Notes under the pieces: model-generated
Told to the model about the DNA's origin: nothing
Database searches by the model: none
The model's input: only the letters and a program-made list of their open reading frames with translations
Shown here: in pieces, positions 23,479 through 31,040 of the stretch
Layout of the letters: each line of letters begins with the position of its first letter
How positions within the stretch are numbered: position 1 is the stretch's first letter
Position numbers and translations under genes: made by a program
Source of the DNA: Nocardioides litoris
GTDB lineage: Bacteria > Actinomycetota > Actinomycetes > Propionibacteriales > Nocardioidaceae
Length of the DNA stretch: 64,000 nt
Reading direction: 5' to 3'
Assembly: GCF_006346315.1 (NCBI RefSeq)
Contig: NZ_VDMR01000010.1
Span: forward strand, 1 to 64,000

Positions 23479-25403
23479 GGCTGCAACGCCTCGTGGAGCG
23501 CCGACGCGGCCGCCTCGGGACGCAGCGGCCGCTCGACCACGGCGACCGGAGCCGGGCCGTCGTACGACGGAGTGAGCTCGGGCTCGGCCAGCACGACGTC
23601 GTGGGGCTCGGCCGGGTCGAGCACGACCCGGTGTCCGAGGTGCTCGACGACGCCCTCGGCCACGAGCCGCCCCACCTCGTCGTCCTCCAGCACGAGCACC
23701 CGCAGCACCGGCGCGCGCTCCAGGTCGAGGGCGAAGGAGAAGCACGAGCCGCGGCCGGGGGTGCTCGACGCGGCCAGCGTGCCGCCCATCGCCGCCACCA
23801 ACCGCCGGCTGATGGCCAGGCCGAGCCCGGTGCCGCCATGGGTGCGGGTGGAGGACGCGTCGCCCTGCTCGAACGGCTCGAAGATGCGGTCGAGGTCGGC
23901 GGGGGAGATCCCGACGCCCTCGTCGTGCACCTCGAAGCGGACCCGCAGCCGCTCCGCACCGGCGTCCTCCGCGTCGGCGGTCTCGACACGGGCCACGAGC
24001 CGGACCTCGCCGCGGGGGGTGAACTTGACCGCGTTGGCGGCGAGGTTGAGCAGCACCTGGCGCAGGTGCCCCAGGTCACCGCGCACCGCCGGGACGTCGG
24101 CCTCGACGTGCACCCGCACGTCGTTGCTGCGCAGCGGGTCGACGACCAGGTCGGCGACCTCCTGCAGCAGCCGGGGCACGTCGAGGTCGTCCTCGGACAG
24201 GTCGACGCGGCCGGCCTCGATCTTGGCGAAGTCGAGCAGGTCCTCGATGATCCCGAGCAGGGCGCGGCCCGTGGACTCCACGCCCTCGGCGTAGCGCCGC
24301 TGGCGGTCGTCGAGGTCGGTGGTGAGCAGCAGCGACGACAGGCCGAGCACGCCGTTCATCGGGGTGCGGATCTCGTGGCTCATCGTGGCCAGGAAGTCCG
24401 ACTTGGCCCGGGAGGCCGCCTCGGCGCCTGCCCTCGCCTCCTCCTCGGCCCGCAGCTGCCGCGCCGTCCGCACGACGGCGAGCGCGATCAGCAGCCCGGC
24501 TCCGCCCAGCACGACCGGCAGGGGAGCGTGCGGACCCTCGTGGGGGACCAGCAGGAGCACCGGCACCGTGAGGGGCAGGATCGACAGCAGCACCCGGGGG
24601 GCGGCCGAGGGCCGCCGCGGCACGACCGTGGTCGGCGCCGACGCAGGCCAGCAGGCCTGGGCGATGGTGACGCAGCCGAGCATCCAGCCCAGGTTGGGCC
24701 AGGCCCCGTCGGCGCGGGGCAGCACCTCGACCAGGTGGAGCAGGTCGACCGAGAGCCAGGTGCCGAGGCCGACGACGAGCCACGCCCCGCCCCAGCGCCC
24801 CCGGTCGGCGCGCAGCGCCACCCGGGCCAGCAGGGCCAGGGCGACCACGTCGAGCACCGGGTAGGCCGTGAGCACCACGTCCTCCAGCACGCCCCGCCCC
24901 TCACCCAGGCCGAGGTGGCCCTGCACCTCGAGCAGGACCATCGTCGAGACCACCACCACGGTGGCGGCGTCGACGAGCGCGTCGGTGTCCAGGCGCCGCC
25001 CCGAGCCGCTCACCGCGGCCCGGGCCAGCGCGGCCGCGAGCACCAGCGTCGCCGCCAGGTACGCCGCGTCGGCGGGCGAGGCGGTCGGCACCGGTCGGCG
25101 CAGCCCGTCGAGGAGGTAGACCAGGTCGCCGGTGGCGTTGAGGGTGAGCCCGGCGGCGAGCAGGAACGCGGTGACACGTCCGGCGCCCGTCGTGCGCCGT
25201 CGGGCGCCGGCCCAGGCCAGCGCCGCGGCGCCGCCGTTGACCAGGAGCACGGCGGTGTCGGCTCGCACCCCGTGCCAGGCGTCCCAGGTCAGTGCCGTGA
25301 CGAGGGCGGCCAGGGCCAGCCCGAGGCCCAGCGCCAGCGGGAGGCGCCGGCTGGGGGGCACGCGGGCGGGGCGCGGCGCGGGCAGCGTGGGGGCGGTGGT
25401 CAC
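23475..25403 (-). CDS. Membrane sensor histidine kinase with degenerate receiver
   Basis: 642 residues. About ten hydrophobic helices fill residues 20-310, giving a membrane-integrated sensor. The kinase core follows: H-box FLATMSHEIRTPMNGVLG near 340, N-box NLAANAVKF near 454, and G-boxes DEGVGIS and THGGTGLGLAI. A C-terminal receiver-like module starts near 565 (VLRVLVLEDDEVGRLVA). The phosphoacceptor aspartate site reads DVVLAEPE and the conserved Lys-Pro reads ERPLRP, so it is unlikely to accept phosphate. No partner response regulator gene is adjacent. GTG start. Confidence 0.88.
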   Translation of the reverse strand: MTTAPTLPAPRPARVPPSRRLPLALGLGLALAALVTALTWDAWHGVRADTAVLLVNGGAAALAWAGARRRTTGAGRVTAFLLAAGLTLNATGDLVYLLDGLRRPVPTASPADAAYLAATLVLAAALARAAVSGSGRRLDTDALVDAATVVVVSTMVLLEVQGHLGLGEGRGVLEDVVLTAYPVLDVVALALLARVALRADRGRWGGAWLVVGLGTWLSVDLLHLVEVLPRADGAWPNLGWMLGCVTIAQACWPASAPTTVVPRRPSAAPRVLLSILPLTVPVLLLVPHEGPHAPLPVVLGGAGLLIALAVVRTARQLRAEEEARAGAEAASRAKSDFLATMSHEIRTPMNGVLGLSSLLLTTDLDDRQRRYAEGVESTGRALLGIIEDLLDFAKIEAGRVDLSEDDLDVPRLLQEVADLVVDPLRSNDVRVHVEADVPAVRGDLGHLRQVLLNLAANAVKFTPRGEVRLVARVETADAEDAGAERLRVRFEVHDEGVGISPADLDRIFEPFEQGDASSTRTHGGTGLGLAISRRLVAAMGGTLAASSTPGRGSCFSFALDLERAPVLRVLVLEDDEVGRLVAEGVVEHLGHRVVLDPAEPHDVVLAEPELTPSYDGPAPVAVVERPLRPEAAASALHEALQP

Positions 25404-25487
25404 GGTGGGTCGGTCCAGGTCGGGGCTCGGGCCGCCCCATCGTGGCAGAGCGGCCGTCGTCGCGACGCGGAGTCGCGCGGTTCCCCC

Positions 25488-25835
25488 TCAGAGGAGGAGG
25501 ACGACGCCGAGGAGCAGCACGACCAGCACCAGGCCCACGGTCACGAGCAGCCCCAGCCCGAACGGCGGCAGGGGCTCGCCCCGCCGCATCGCCCGGTCGA
25601 CGCGCCGCCAGCGGCGGTGGGCCAGCAGCATCGTGGCGGCCCCGAAGCCGAGCAGGGCCGCGACCAGGGCCGCCCGGAGACCGTCGTGCTCGGGGAGGCC
25701 GATGCCCTCCAGCGCGACCGCTCCGGCCACCACGGCCAGCGTGGTGCGCACCCAGGCCAGGAACGTGCGCTCGTTTGCCAGCAGGTAGCGCGGGTCGGGC
25801 TCGACGCCGACCCCTTCGGGCCGCTCGGGGGTCAC
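25488..25835 (-). CDS. DUF202-domain membrane protein (YidH-like)
   Basis: 115 residues. The opening PDPRYLLANERTFLAWVRTTLAV (here split: RYLLANERTFLAWVRT) is the DUF202 signature, followed by three membrane helices separated by a basic loop RRWRRVDRAMRRGEPLPP. Small DUF202 proteins are common in actinobacteria and fused to SPX/VTC proteins in eukaryotes; their role is unknown. GTG at 25835 is divergent from the thioesterase 19 bp away. It lies upstream of the histidine kinase on the same strand (84 bp). Confidence 0.88.
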   Translation of the reverse strand: MTPERPEGVGVEPDPRYLLANERTFLAWVRTTLAVVAGAVALEGIGLPEHDGLRAALVAALLGFGAATMLLAHRRWRRVDRAMRRGEPLPPFGLGLLVTVGLVLVVLLLGVVLLL

Positions 25836-25841
25836 GGGCCC

Positions 25842-25847
25842 TAGCGT
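25842..25847 (+). promoter_or_regulatory. -10-like hexamer, leaderless promoter
   Basis: TAGCGT ends 7 bases before the GTG start of the thioesterase gene at 25855. It leaves no room for a Shine-Dalgarno leader. Confidence 0.45.
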
Positions 25848-25854
25848 TCCACGG

Positions 25855-26685
25855 GTGACCTCCGTGTTCGACGCCGCGACCGCCGTGACCCGCCTCGACG
25901 GCGACGGGACGAGCGGGGGCACCTTCGCCGCCGACCTCAGTCCCGGGTGGAGCATCGGGGGCGGCCTCAACGGCGGCTACCTGCTCGCCACCCTCGGTCG
26001 CGCCGTGCGGGAGGCGCTGCCCGCCAAGCCCGACCCGCTGGCCATCAGCGCGCACTACCTGGCCGCCTCCACGCCGGGGCCGGCCGAGGTCGACGTGCGG
26101 GTGCTGCGCGAGGGCGGCACGGTGGCCACCGCGGCCGCCGACCTGCGGCAGGGCCCCTCGACCCGGATCGCCGCGCTGGCGACGTACGGCGACCTCGACC
26201 GGCTCGCGACCGGTGACGTGCGCACGACGGCGACACCGCCGGATCTGCCCGCGCCCGAGGACTGCGTGACCGGCACGCCCGACCAGGCCCAGCTGGCCTC
26301 GGCGACGCTGCTGCAGCGCTTCGAGATGCGCTTCCACCCCGACGACGTCGGCTGGGCGCTGGGGCGGCCCGACGGCAGCGGTCGGCTGCGGGCGTGGTTC
26401 CGGCTGGAGGACCACCGCGAGCCCGACGTGCTCTCGCTGCTGCTCACCCTCGACGCGCTGCCGCCGGTGACGTTCACCCACGGGCTGATGGGCTGGGCGC
26501 CGACCGTCGAGCTGACCGCGCACGTGCGGGCCCGGCCGGCGCCGGGCTGGCTGCGGGTCACCCACGCCAGCCGGCACATGGCCGACGGCCTGTTCGAGGA
26601 GGACTGCGAGGTGTGGGACTCCACCGACCGGCTGGTGGCCCAGTCGCGCCAGCTCGCCCGCCTGCCGCGCCAGGACCCGCGCTAG
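25855..26685 (+). CDS. Acyl-CoA thioesterase family protein
   Basis: 276 residues of double-hotdog, TesB-like build. The first hotdog has WSIGGGLNGGYLLATLGRAV near residue 32 and the second has LRAWFRLEDHREPDVLSLLL and THGLMGWAPTVELTAHV. It should hydrolyse acyl-CoA or bind acyl groups; the substrate is unknown. GTG at 25855 with a likely leaderless transcript. The TAG stop shares the four bases CTAG at 26682-26685 with the convergent gene. Confidence 0.85.
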   Translation: MTSVFDAATAVTRLDGDGTSGGTFAADLSPGWSIGGGLNGGYLLATLGRAVREALPAKPDPLAISAHYLAASTPGPAEVDVRVLREGGTVATAAADLRQGPSTRIAALATYGDLDRLATGDVRTTATPPDLPAPEDCVTGTPDQAQLASATLLQRFEMRFHPDDVGWALGRPDGSGRLRAWFRLEDHREPDVLSLLLTLDALPPVTFTHGLMGWAPTVELTAHVRARPAPGWLRVTHASRHMADGLFEEDCEVWDSTDRLVAQSRQLARLPRQDPR

Positions 26686-27740
26686 CGGTCGAACCAGGCC
26701 CGCCGCATCGAGAACAGCCACCGGGCGGTCGGGTGCTCCGAGACCGACCAGAGCAGGTCGTCGGCGGGCGAGGCGGCCGGGGAGCAGGCGAGGTCCTCGT
26801 TGCCCATGGGCGTGGCCCAGCGGTGGTGGCGCAGGTCGCCGGCCGTGCCCGTCCACACCGACCCTGGCACCAGCCGGCCCTCGGAGACCGACAGGTGCAG
26901 CCGTCCCCGCGCCCGCACCGCGCCCTGCATCCGCAGCGGGCCGTCGCCGAGCGGCTCGAGCAGGGTGCGGTCGTCGGGCCCGGTCTCCAGCAGCCCGGTG
27001 GTGTCGTCGACCGGGAAGCGGGCCAGCCGCCGGGTGCGGGCCGGGTCGTTGCTGTACTCCCCGACCATCACCGTCGGCGGGTCGGTGGCCCGGTCGAGGG
27101 AGCAGAAGGAGTAGCGGAAGCCCTCGGCGCCGCCGTCGGCCGCCGCGCGGTACTGCCGGCGCACCGGCAGGACGTAGCGGTAGCCGAAGGCGTCGGTGGC
27201 CGAGCGCACCCGCAGCACGTCGTCGAGCCGGCAGGTGAACAGGCCGCGCCCGGTGGCGGCGACGTGGAGGTGCTCGCCCAGCCAGACCACCCCGCCCGCG
27301 TGCACGTGCAGCGGCTCGAGCGTGCCGTCGGCCTTCGGTCGCACCAGCAGCACGTGGCGGTAGCGACCGGCGTCGAGGTCGAGGAAGGCCACCCGTGACC
27401 CGTGCTCCCCGCGGTGCCACGGCAGCGTCTTGGCGTACGACGTCATCACGGCCAGCCGGCGCCCGCGGGCCTCCGGCGGCAGGCCGCCCAGCCCGGCCTC
27501 GCCCGCGTCGGCGGCCGTGCTCACGCCCTGGGGCCACCACCGCAGCGACCGCTGGTCGGCGGCGTCGAAGCGCCACGCCTCGTGCACCGCCCGCCCGGGC
27601 GCCCACGTGCGGCGCAGCCGTCGGGGCAGGTCGTCGAGGAGGTCCCCCAGCGCGACCCGGCCCGCGCTGCGCGCCACCAGCGCCTCGACCTCGTCGCGGG
27701 TGTCGTCGACGGCGCGCAGGTGGTGCAGCGGGGCGACCAT
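26682..27740 (-). CDS. Hypothetical protein, possible beta-propeller
   Basis: 352 residues, soluble, with no signal peptide. From residue 90 onward it is rich in short beta strands that repeat every 40-50 residues (RVAFLDLDAGRYRHVLLVRP, then PPTVMVGEYSNDP, then LHLSVSEGRLVPGS), as in propeller-like folds. Trp and aromatic residues are frequent near the C terminus. ATG at 27740 has AGGA 8 bases before it; ATG at 27749 is an alternative. It is divergent from the Nudix gene and convergent with the thioesterase (4-bp overlap). Function unknown. Confidence 0.75.
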   Translation of the reverse strand: MVAPLHHLRAVDDTRDEVEALVARSAGRVALGDLLDDLPRRLRRTWAPGRAVHEAWRFDAADQRSLRWWPQGVSTAADAGEAGLGGLPPEARGRRLAVMTSYAKTLPWHRGEHGSRVAFLDLDAGRYRHVLLVRPKADGTLEPLHVHAGGVVWLGEHLHVAATGRGLFTCRLDDVLRVRSATDAFGYRYVLPVRRQYRAAADGGAEGFRYSFCSLDRATDPPTVMVGEYSNDPARTRRLARFPVDDTTGLLETGPDDRTLLEPLGDGPLRMQGAVRARGRLHLSVSEGRLVPGSVWTGTAGDLRHHRWATPMGNEDLACSPAASPADDLLWSVSEHPTARWLFSMRRAWFDR

Positions 27741-27757
27741 GTCCCTCATCCTGGCGC

Positions 27758-27763
27758 TAGCCT
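27758..27763 (+). promoter_or_regulatory. -10-like hexamer, leaderless promoter
   Basis: TAGCCT ends 7 bases before the GTG start of the Nudix gene at 27771. Confidence 0.45.
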
Positions 27764-27770
27764 CGGCGCC

Positions 27771-28157
27771 GTGGACAGGGTGGTCGTGGTGGCAGCGGCG
27801 CTCGTCCGTGACGGACGGGTGCTGGCCTGCCGCCGCACCGGCCCGCCGGCCGCGGCCGGCCGGTGGGAGCTGCCGGGCGGCAAGGTCGAGCCGGGGGAGT
27901 CCCGCGACGACGCGCTGGTCCGCGAGGTGCGCGAGGAGCTCGGCGTCGACGTCGAGGTCACCGGGTGGCTCGACGGCGCCGCGCCGATCGGGGAGACCCA
28001 CGAGCTGCGCGTCGCCACCTGCGCGGTGCGGTCGTGGGCGCCGTACCCGACCGAGCACGACCGGCTGCGCTGGCTGGCCGCCCACGAGCTCGACGACGTC
28101 GACTGGCTCGAGCCCGACCGGCCGTTCCTCGACCGGCTGCGGCGGGTCCTGGGGTGA
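27771..28157 (+). CDS. Nudix hydrolase, MutT-like
   Basis: 128 residues. The Nudix box is complete: GKVEPGESRDDALVREVREE followed by LGV, preceded by the RWELPGG loop. The size and the sequence after the box fit (8-oxo)-dGTP diphosphatase of the MutT/NUDT1 class, which cleans oxidised nucleotides, but other nucleoside diphosphate substrates are possible. GTG at 27771 with a TAGCCT hexamer 7 nt upstream. Its stop overlaps the next start as GTGA. Confidence 0.9.
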   Translation: MDRVVVVAAALVRDGRVLACRRTGPPAAAGRWELPGGKVEPGESRDDALVREVREELGVDVEVTGWLDGAAPIGETHELRVATCAVRSWAPYPTEHDRLRWLAAHELDDVDWLEPDRPFLDRLRRVLG

Positions 28158-28441
28158 GCGCGCGCGGGGTGTTCTTCGAGGAGGACGACGCGCGGGCCGT
28201 GGCCGACCGGCTCCGCGCCGAGGGGTACGACGTCGCGGTGGTCCGCGACCGCCTCGCCGGCGAGGACGACGACGAGGACCAGCCGTGGGCCGTGGTCACC
28301 GACGCACCCGCGGTGGTGCTGGAGGTGCTGGTGGAGCAGCGCGACGGCTGGTACGACGCCGCGCCGGCCCGGCCCGAGCAGCCGCCGCGGCCACCGCTCG
28401 ACCTGCCGCGGGCGCCGCGCCGGCTCAAGCGCGAGCCCTGA
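28154..28441 (+). CDS. Small acidic hypothetical protein
   Basis: 95 residues coupled to the Nudix hydrolase by a GTGA overlap. It has an alternating pattern (GVFFEEDDARAVADRLRAEG, then YDVAVVRD) suggestive of a ferredoxin-like alpha/beta fold, an acidic linker, and a Pro-rich basic tail. No motif recognised. The coupling suggests a role linked to the Nudix enzyme, but that is inference. Confidence 0.75.
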   Translation: MSARGVFFEEDDARAVADRLRAEGYDVAVVRDRLAGEDDDEDQPWAVVTDAPAVVLEVLVEQRDGWYDAAPARPEQPPRPPLDLPRAPRRLKREP

Positions 28442-28458
28442 CGCGGCCGGGTCCGACG

Positions 28459-28494
28459 GGTCAGCCAGGTCAGCCAGGTCAGCCAGGTCAGCCA
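28459..28494. repeat. Four tandem 9-bp repeats at a gene end
   Basis: GGTCAGCCA is repeated four times without change. The stop codon of the minus-strand gene (28488-28490) lies in the last copy, and each unit carries the same TGA on that strand. It is probably a replication-slippage product. Confidence 0.75.
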
Positions 28495-29687
28495 GGGCAG
28501 GCCAGGAACCCGTCGCCGGTCGACGCGAGGTCCCGCACCGTGCCGGGGTCGACGAGGTCGAGGTCGAGGTCGACGACCCGCCCCTCCTGGCGCAGCACGG
28601 CGGTGCCGAGGTCGCGGACCGGAGCCTGGGCGGCGGCGTAGCGGCCCCCGGCCACATAGCCGCGCCGCGCTGCGAGGTCGGCCGCGGCGGCGTCGGTGGA
28701 GGCGAAGACCAACCGGGCCCGCACCCCGGGACCACCCGCCCCGCTCGACCCGCCCGACGGTGCGCCGCCGGCGTCGACGAGGACGGCGGTCGCCTCGGGC
28801 ACGCCGAGCCCCTCCAGCCCGAGCCCGACCTGCGCCTCGGCCCGCTCGCGCGCCGCGCGGGCCCGCTCGCCGGTGCAGGCCGGCGGGGCCTGGGCCAGGA
28901 CCATCACGGTGTCGCCGGTCTCGGCGCCCACGGCCTCGTCGAGCAGCCGGTCGTCGGTCAGCCCCTCGCCGCCGTCGAGTACGGCGGGCTCGCGGTCGAG
29001 CAGCTCGCGGCTGCCGGTGACGACCAGGTGCCGCACCGGGTCGACCAGGACGTCGCGGAACGACGGCGGGTAGCCGCCCAGCGCGCCTGCGGTGGTCACG
29101 GCCGCCGGGCTGAGGGGGCCGGGCGAGAGCCGGGTGCGGTCGCCGCCGACGTCGGTCGCCGCCAGCCCGGAGGCCGACAGGTCGAGCACGAGGCCGTCAA
29201 GGTCGACGTCGTCGGCCACCCGGTGCACCGTGATCGAGCCCTCCGGCGTGCCGGCGGTCGCCGCCCACTCCACGTCGCGCTCGTCGTACGCCGCGCCGCC
29301 GGCGTCCATCGCCCGCAGCGAGCCCAGGAGGTCGGTGCCGCGCACGGCCCGTCCGAGCGGCGAGCGCAGCGCGGCGGCGTAGGCGTCGGGCGGGGTCGTG
29401 CGGTCGACCCCGACGTCGTCGGCCAGCGCCTGGCGGTCGACGAAGACCAGGCTGGTGGCGTCGGACGGCAGCACCTCCAGCGCCTCGGACACCCGCCCCA
29501 CCTGCGCGGGCACCGCGTCGGTCGGGACGTCGTCGTCACCGCCGCCGGGGCGGACCACGACCAGGACCACGACCAGGACCACGGCCAGCGCCACGCCCGC
29601 CGCCAGCGCCACCACCGCCACCAGCCGCGCCCGGGGCCGCCGGCCCGACGGCGGGCCGTCGGGGGTGGGGAGCGGACGACCGGGCAC
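28488..29687 (-). CDS. Membrane-anchored hypothetical protein
   Basis: 399 residues. A short cytoplasmic N terminus rich in Pro and Arg is followed by one strong helix (about 22-46, valine-rich) and a long extracytoplasmic domain. That domain starts with LEVLPSDATSLVFVDRQALA, a pattern seen in secreted proteins that resemble DUF3352-type lipoprotein-like domains, although I am not certain of that family. Two cysteines (PPACTG and FLACPG) could form a disulfide. GTG start; it is divergent from mshB with only 23 bp between. Function unknown. Confidence 0.78.
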   Translation of the reverse strand: MPGRPLPTPDGPPSGRRPRARLVAVVALAAGVALAVVLVVVLVVVRPGGGDDDVPTDAVPAQVGRVSEALEVLPSDATSLVFVDRQALADDVGVDRTTPPDAYAAALRSPLGRAVRGTDLLGSLRAMDAGGAAYDERDVEWAATAGTPEGSITVHRVADDVDLDGLVLDLSASGLAATDVGGDRTRLSPGPLSPAAVTTAGALGGYPPSFRDVLVDPVRHLVVTGSRELLDREPAVLDGGEGLTDDRLLDEAVGAETGDTVMVLAQAPPACTGERARAARERAEAQVGLGLEGLGVPEATAVLVDAGGAPSGGSSGAGGPGVRARLVFASTDAAAADLAARRGYVAGGRYAAAQAPVRDLGTAVLRQEGRVVDLDLDLVDPGTVRDLASTGDGFLACPG

Positions 29688-29697
29688 GGCACATCAT

Positions 29698-29703
29698 TAC
29701 GCT
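29698..29703 (+). promoter_or_regulatory. -10-like hexamer before mshB
   Basis: TACGCT ends 7 bases before the ATG of mshB at 29711. The intervening GCGGAGC contains GGAG, but a transcript starting this late would be leaderless or nearly so. Confidence 0.45.
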
Positions 29704-29710
29704 GCGGAGC

Positions 29711-30649
29711 ATGAGCGCAAACCCGGCGCAGCGGCTGCTGCTCGTGCACGCCCACCCCGACGACGAGTCGATCGGCCAGGGCGCCACGATGGCCAAGTAC
29801 GCCGCGGAGGGCCGCGGCGTCACCCTCGTGACCTGCACGGCCGGCGAGATGGGCGAGGTCCTCGTGCCCGACCTCGAGCACCTCGCCGCCGACCGCGACG
29901 GCGGGCTCGGCGAGCACCGTCGCGGCGAGCTCGCGGCCGCGATGGCCGCCCTCGGCGTGACCGACCACAGGTTCCTGGGTGGGTTCGGGCGCTACCACGA
30001 CTCGGGGATGGCCTGGCACGCCGACGGCCACGCGATCGCCGCGCCCGAGACGCCCGACAACGCCTTCTCCCGCGCCGACCTCACCGAGGCCGCCGACGAG
30101 CTGGTCGCCGTCATCCGCGAGGTGCGCCCGCAGGTGCTGGTCACCTACGACCAGTTCGGCGGCTACGGCCACCCCGACCACGTGCAGGCCCACCGCGTCG
30201 CGACGTACGCCGTCGCGCTGGCGGCCGTGCCGTCCTACCGCCGCGACCTCGGGGCGGCGTGGGACGTCGCCAAGGTCTACTGGGGCGCGATGTCGGAGAG
30301 CCGCATGCGGGCCGGCCTGCGGGCGCTGCGCGACTCGGGCGACACCACGACGTTCGAGGGCATGGACCCCGACGGGCCGCTGCCGCACTTCGTGACCGCC
30401 GACGAGGACCTGGCCGCCGCCGTCGACGCCGGCGACTTCGTCGACCACAAGATGGCCGCGCTGGCCGCGCACGCCACCCAGATCACCACCGACGGGCCGT
30501 TCTTCGCGCTGTCCAACAACGTCGGGTCGGCCGTCTGGGGCACCGAGTTCTACCGGCTGGCCAAGGGCCGGCGCGGGCCCGTGGGCCCCGACGGGTTCGA
30601 GACCGACCTCTTCGCGGGCCTCGACGTGGCCGACGGGGCCGAGGGCTGA
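29711..30649 (+). CDS. mshB: N-acetyl-GlcN-Ins deacetylase, mycothiol biosynthesis
   Basis: 312 residues of the LmbE-like zinc deacetylase family. It removes acetate from GlcNAc-inositol in the second dedicated mycothiol step. Zinc ligands are His15 and Asp18 in HAHPDDES and the histidine in GGYGHPDHVQAH near residue 150. The RFLGGFGRYHDSGM segment also matches MshB rather than the paralogous Mca. The downstream DUF6113 gene is the usual actinobacterial neighbour. ATG at 29711. Confidence 0.93.
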   Translation: MSANPAQRLLLVHAHPDDESIGQGATMAKYAAEGRGVTLVTCTAGEMGEVLVPDLEHLAADRDGGLGEHRRGELAAAMAALGVTDHRFLGGFGRYHDSGMAWHADGHAIAAPETPDNAFSRADLTEAADELVAVIREVRPQVLVTYDQFGGYGHPDHVQAHRVATYAVALAAVPSYRRDLGAAWDVAKVYWGAMSESRMRAGLRALRDSGDTTTFEGMDPDGPLPHFVTADEDLAAAVDAGDFVDHKMAALAAHATQITTDGPFFALSNNVGSAVWGTEFYRLAKGRRGPVGPDGFETDLFAGLDVADGAEG

Positions 30650-31017
30650 GCGACCGGAGGGCCCGCGCGACGGCCGGGGCCGCCCGGGCCGCCCGGGCGC
30701 TGGTGCTGCTGGTCGTCGGCGCGCTGGTCGGGTTGGCGACCGTGCTCCTGCACGACCGCGCCTCCGGACTGGTCCTGGGCGCCGTGGCGTCGTTCGCGGC
30801 GACCTGGGCGCTGCCGGGCGGGTGGACGCTGCGGTGCGCCTTCACCACCGGCTGGGCGCTGGCCCTGGCGTGGTGCCTGCTGCCGCGGGGCTCGGGCGGG
30901 TTCCTCGTCGCGTCGGACACCGACGGCTACCTGCTGCTCGGGCTCGGGCTGGTGCTGCTGGTCGCGGGCATCGTCACCGTCCGTCCACTCCGGCCGCCTC
31001 CGACCGACGAGCCGTAG
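30646..31017 (+). CDS. DUF6113-like membrane protein
   Basis: About 123 residues with four membrane helices. The C-terminal pattern (LPRGSGGFLVASDTDGYLLL, then a long Leu-Val helix and VTVRP) fits the DUF6113 proteins commonly found after mshB. No ATG is available. CTG at 30646 would overlap the mshB stop as CTGA and gives a normal basic N terminus before helix 1; GTG at 30703 is the nearest conventional start but begins inside the helix. Function unknown. Confidence 0.75.
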   Translation: MSDRRARATAGAARAARALVLLVVGALVGLATVLLHDRASGLVLGAVASFAATWALPGGWTLRCAFTTGWALALAWCLLPRGSGGFLVASDTDGYLLLGLGLVLLVAGIVTVRPLRPPPTDEP

Positions 31018-31027
31018 GATGCCTACC

Positions 31028-31033
31028 TAGGAT
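31028..31033 (+). promoter_or_regulatory. -10-like hexamer before the VanW gene
   Basis: TAGGAT ends 7 bases before GTG 31041. A second TAGGAT lies at 31015-31020. The position favours GTG 31041 over ATG 31032 as the start. Confidence 0.45.
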
Positions 31034-31040
31034 GGGGCCC

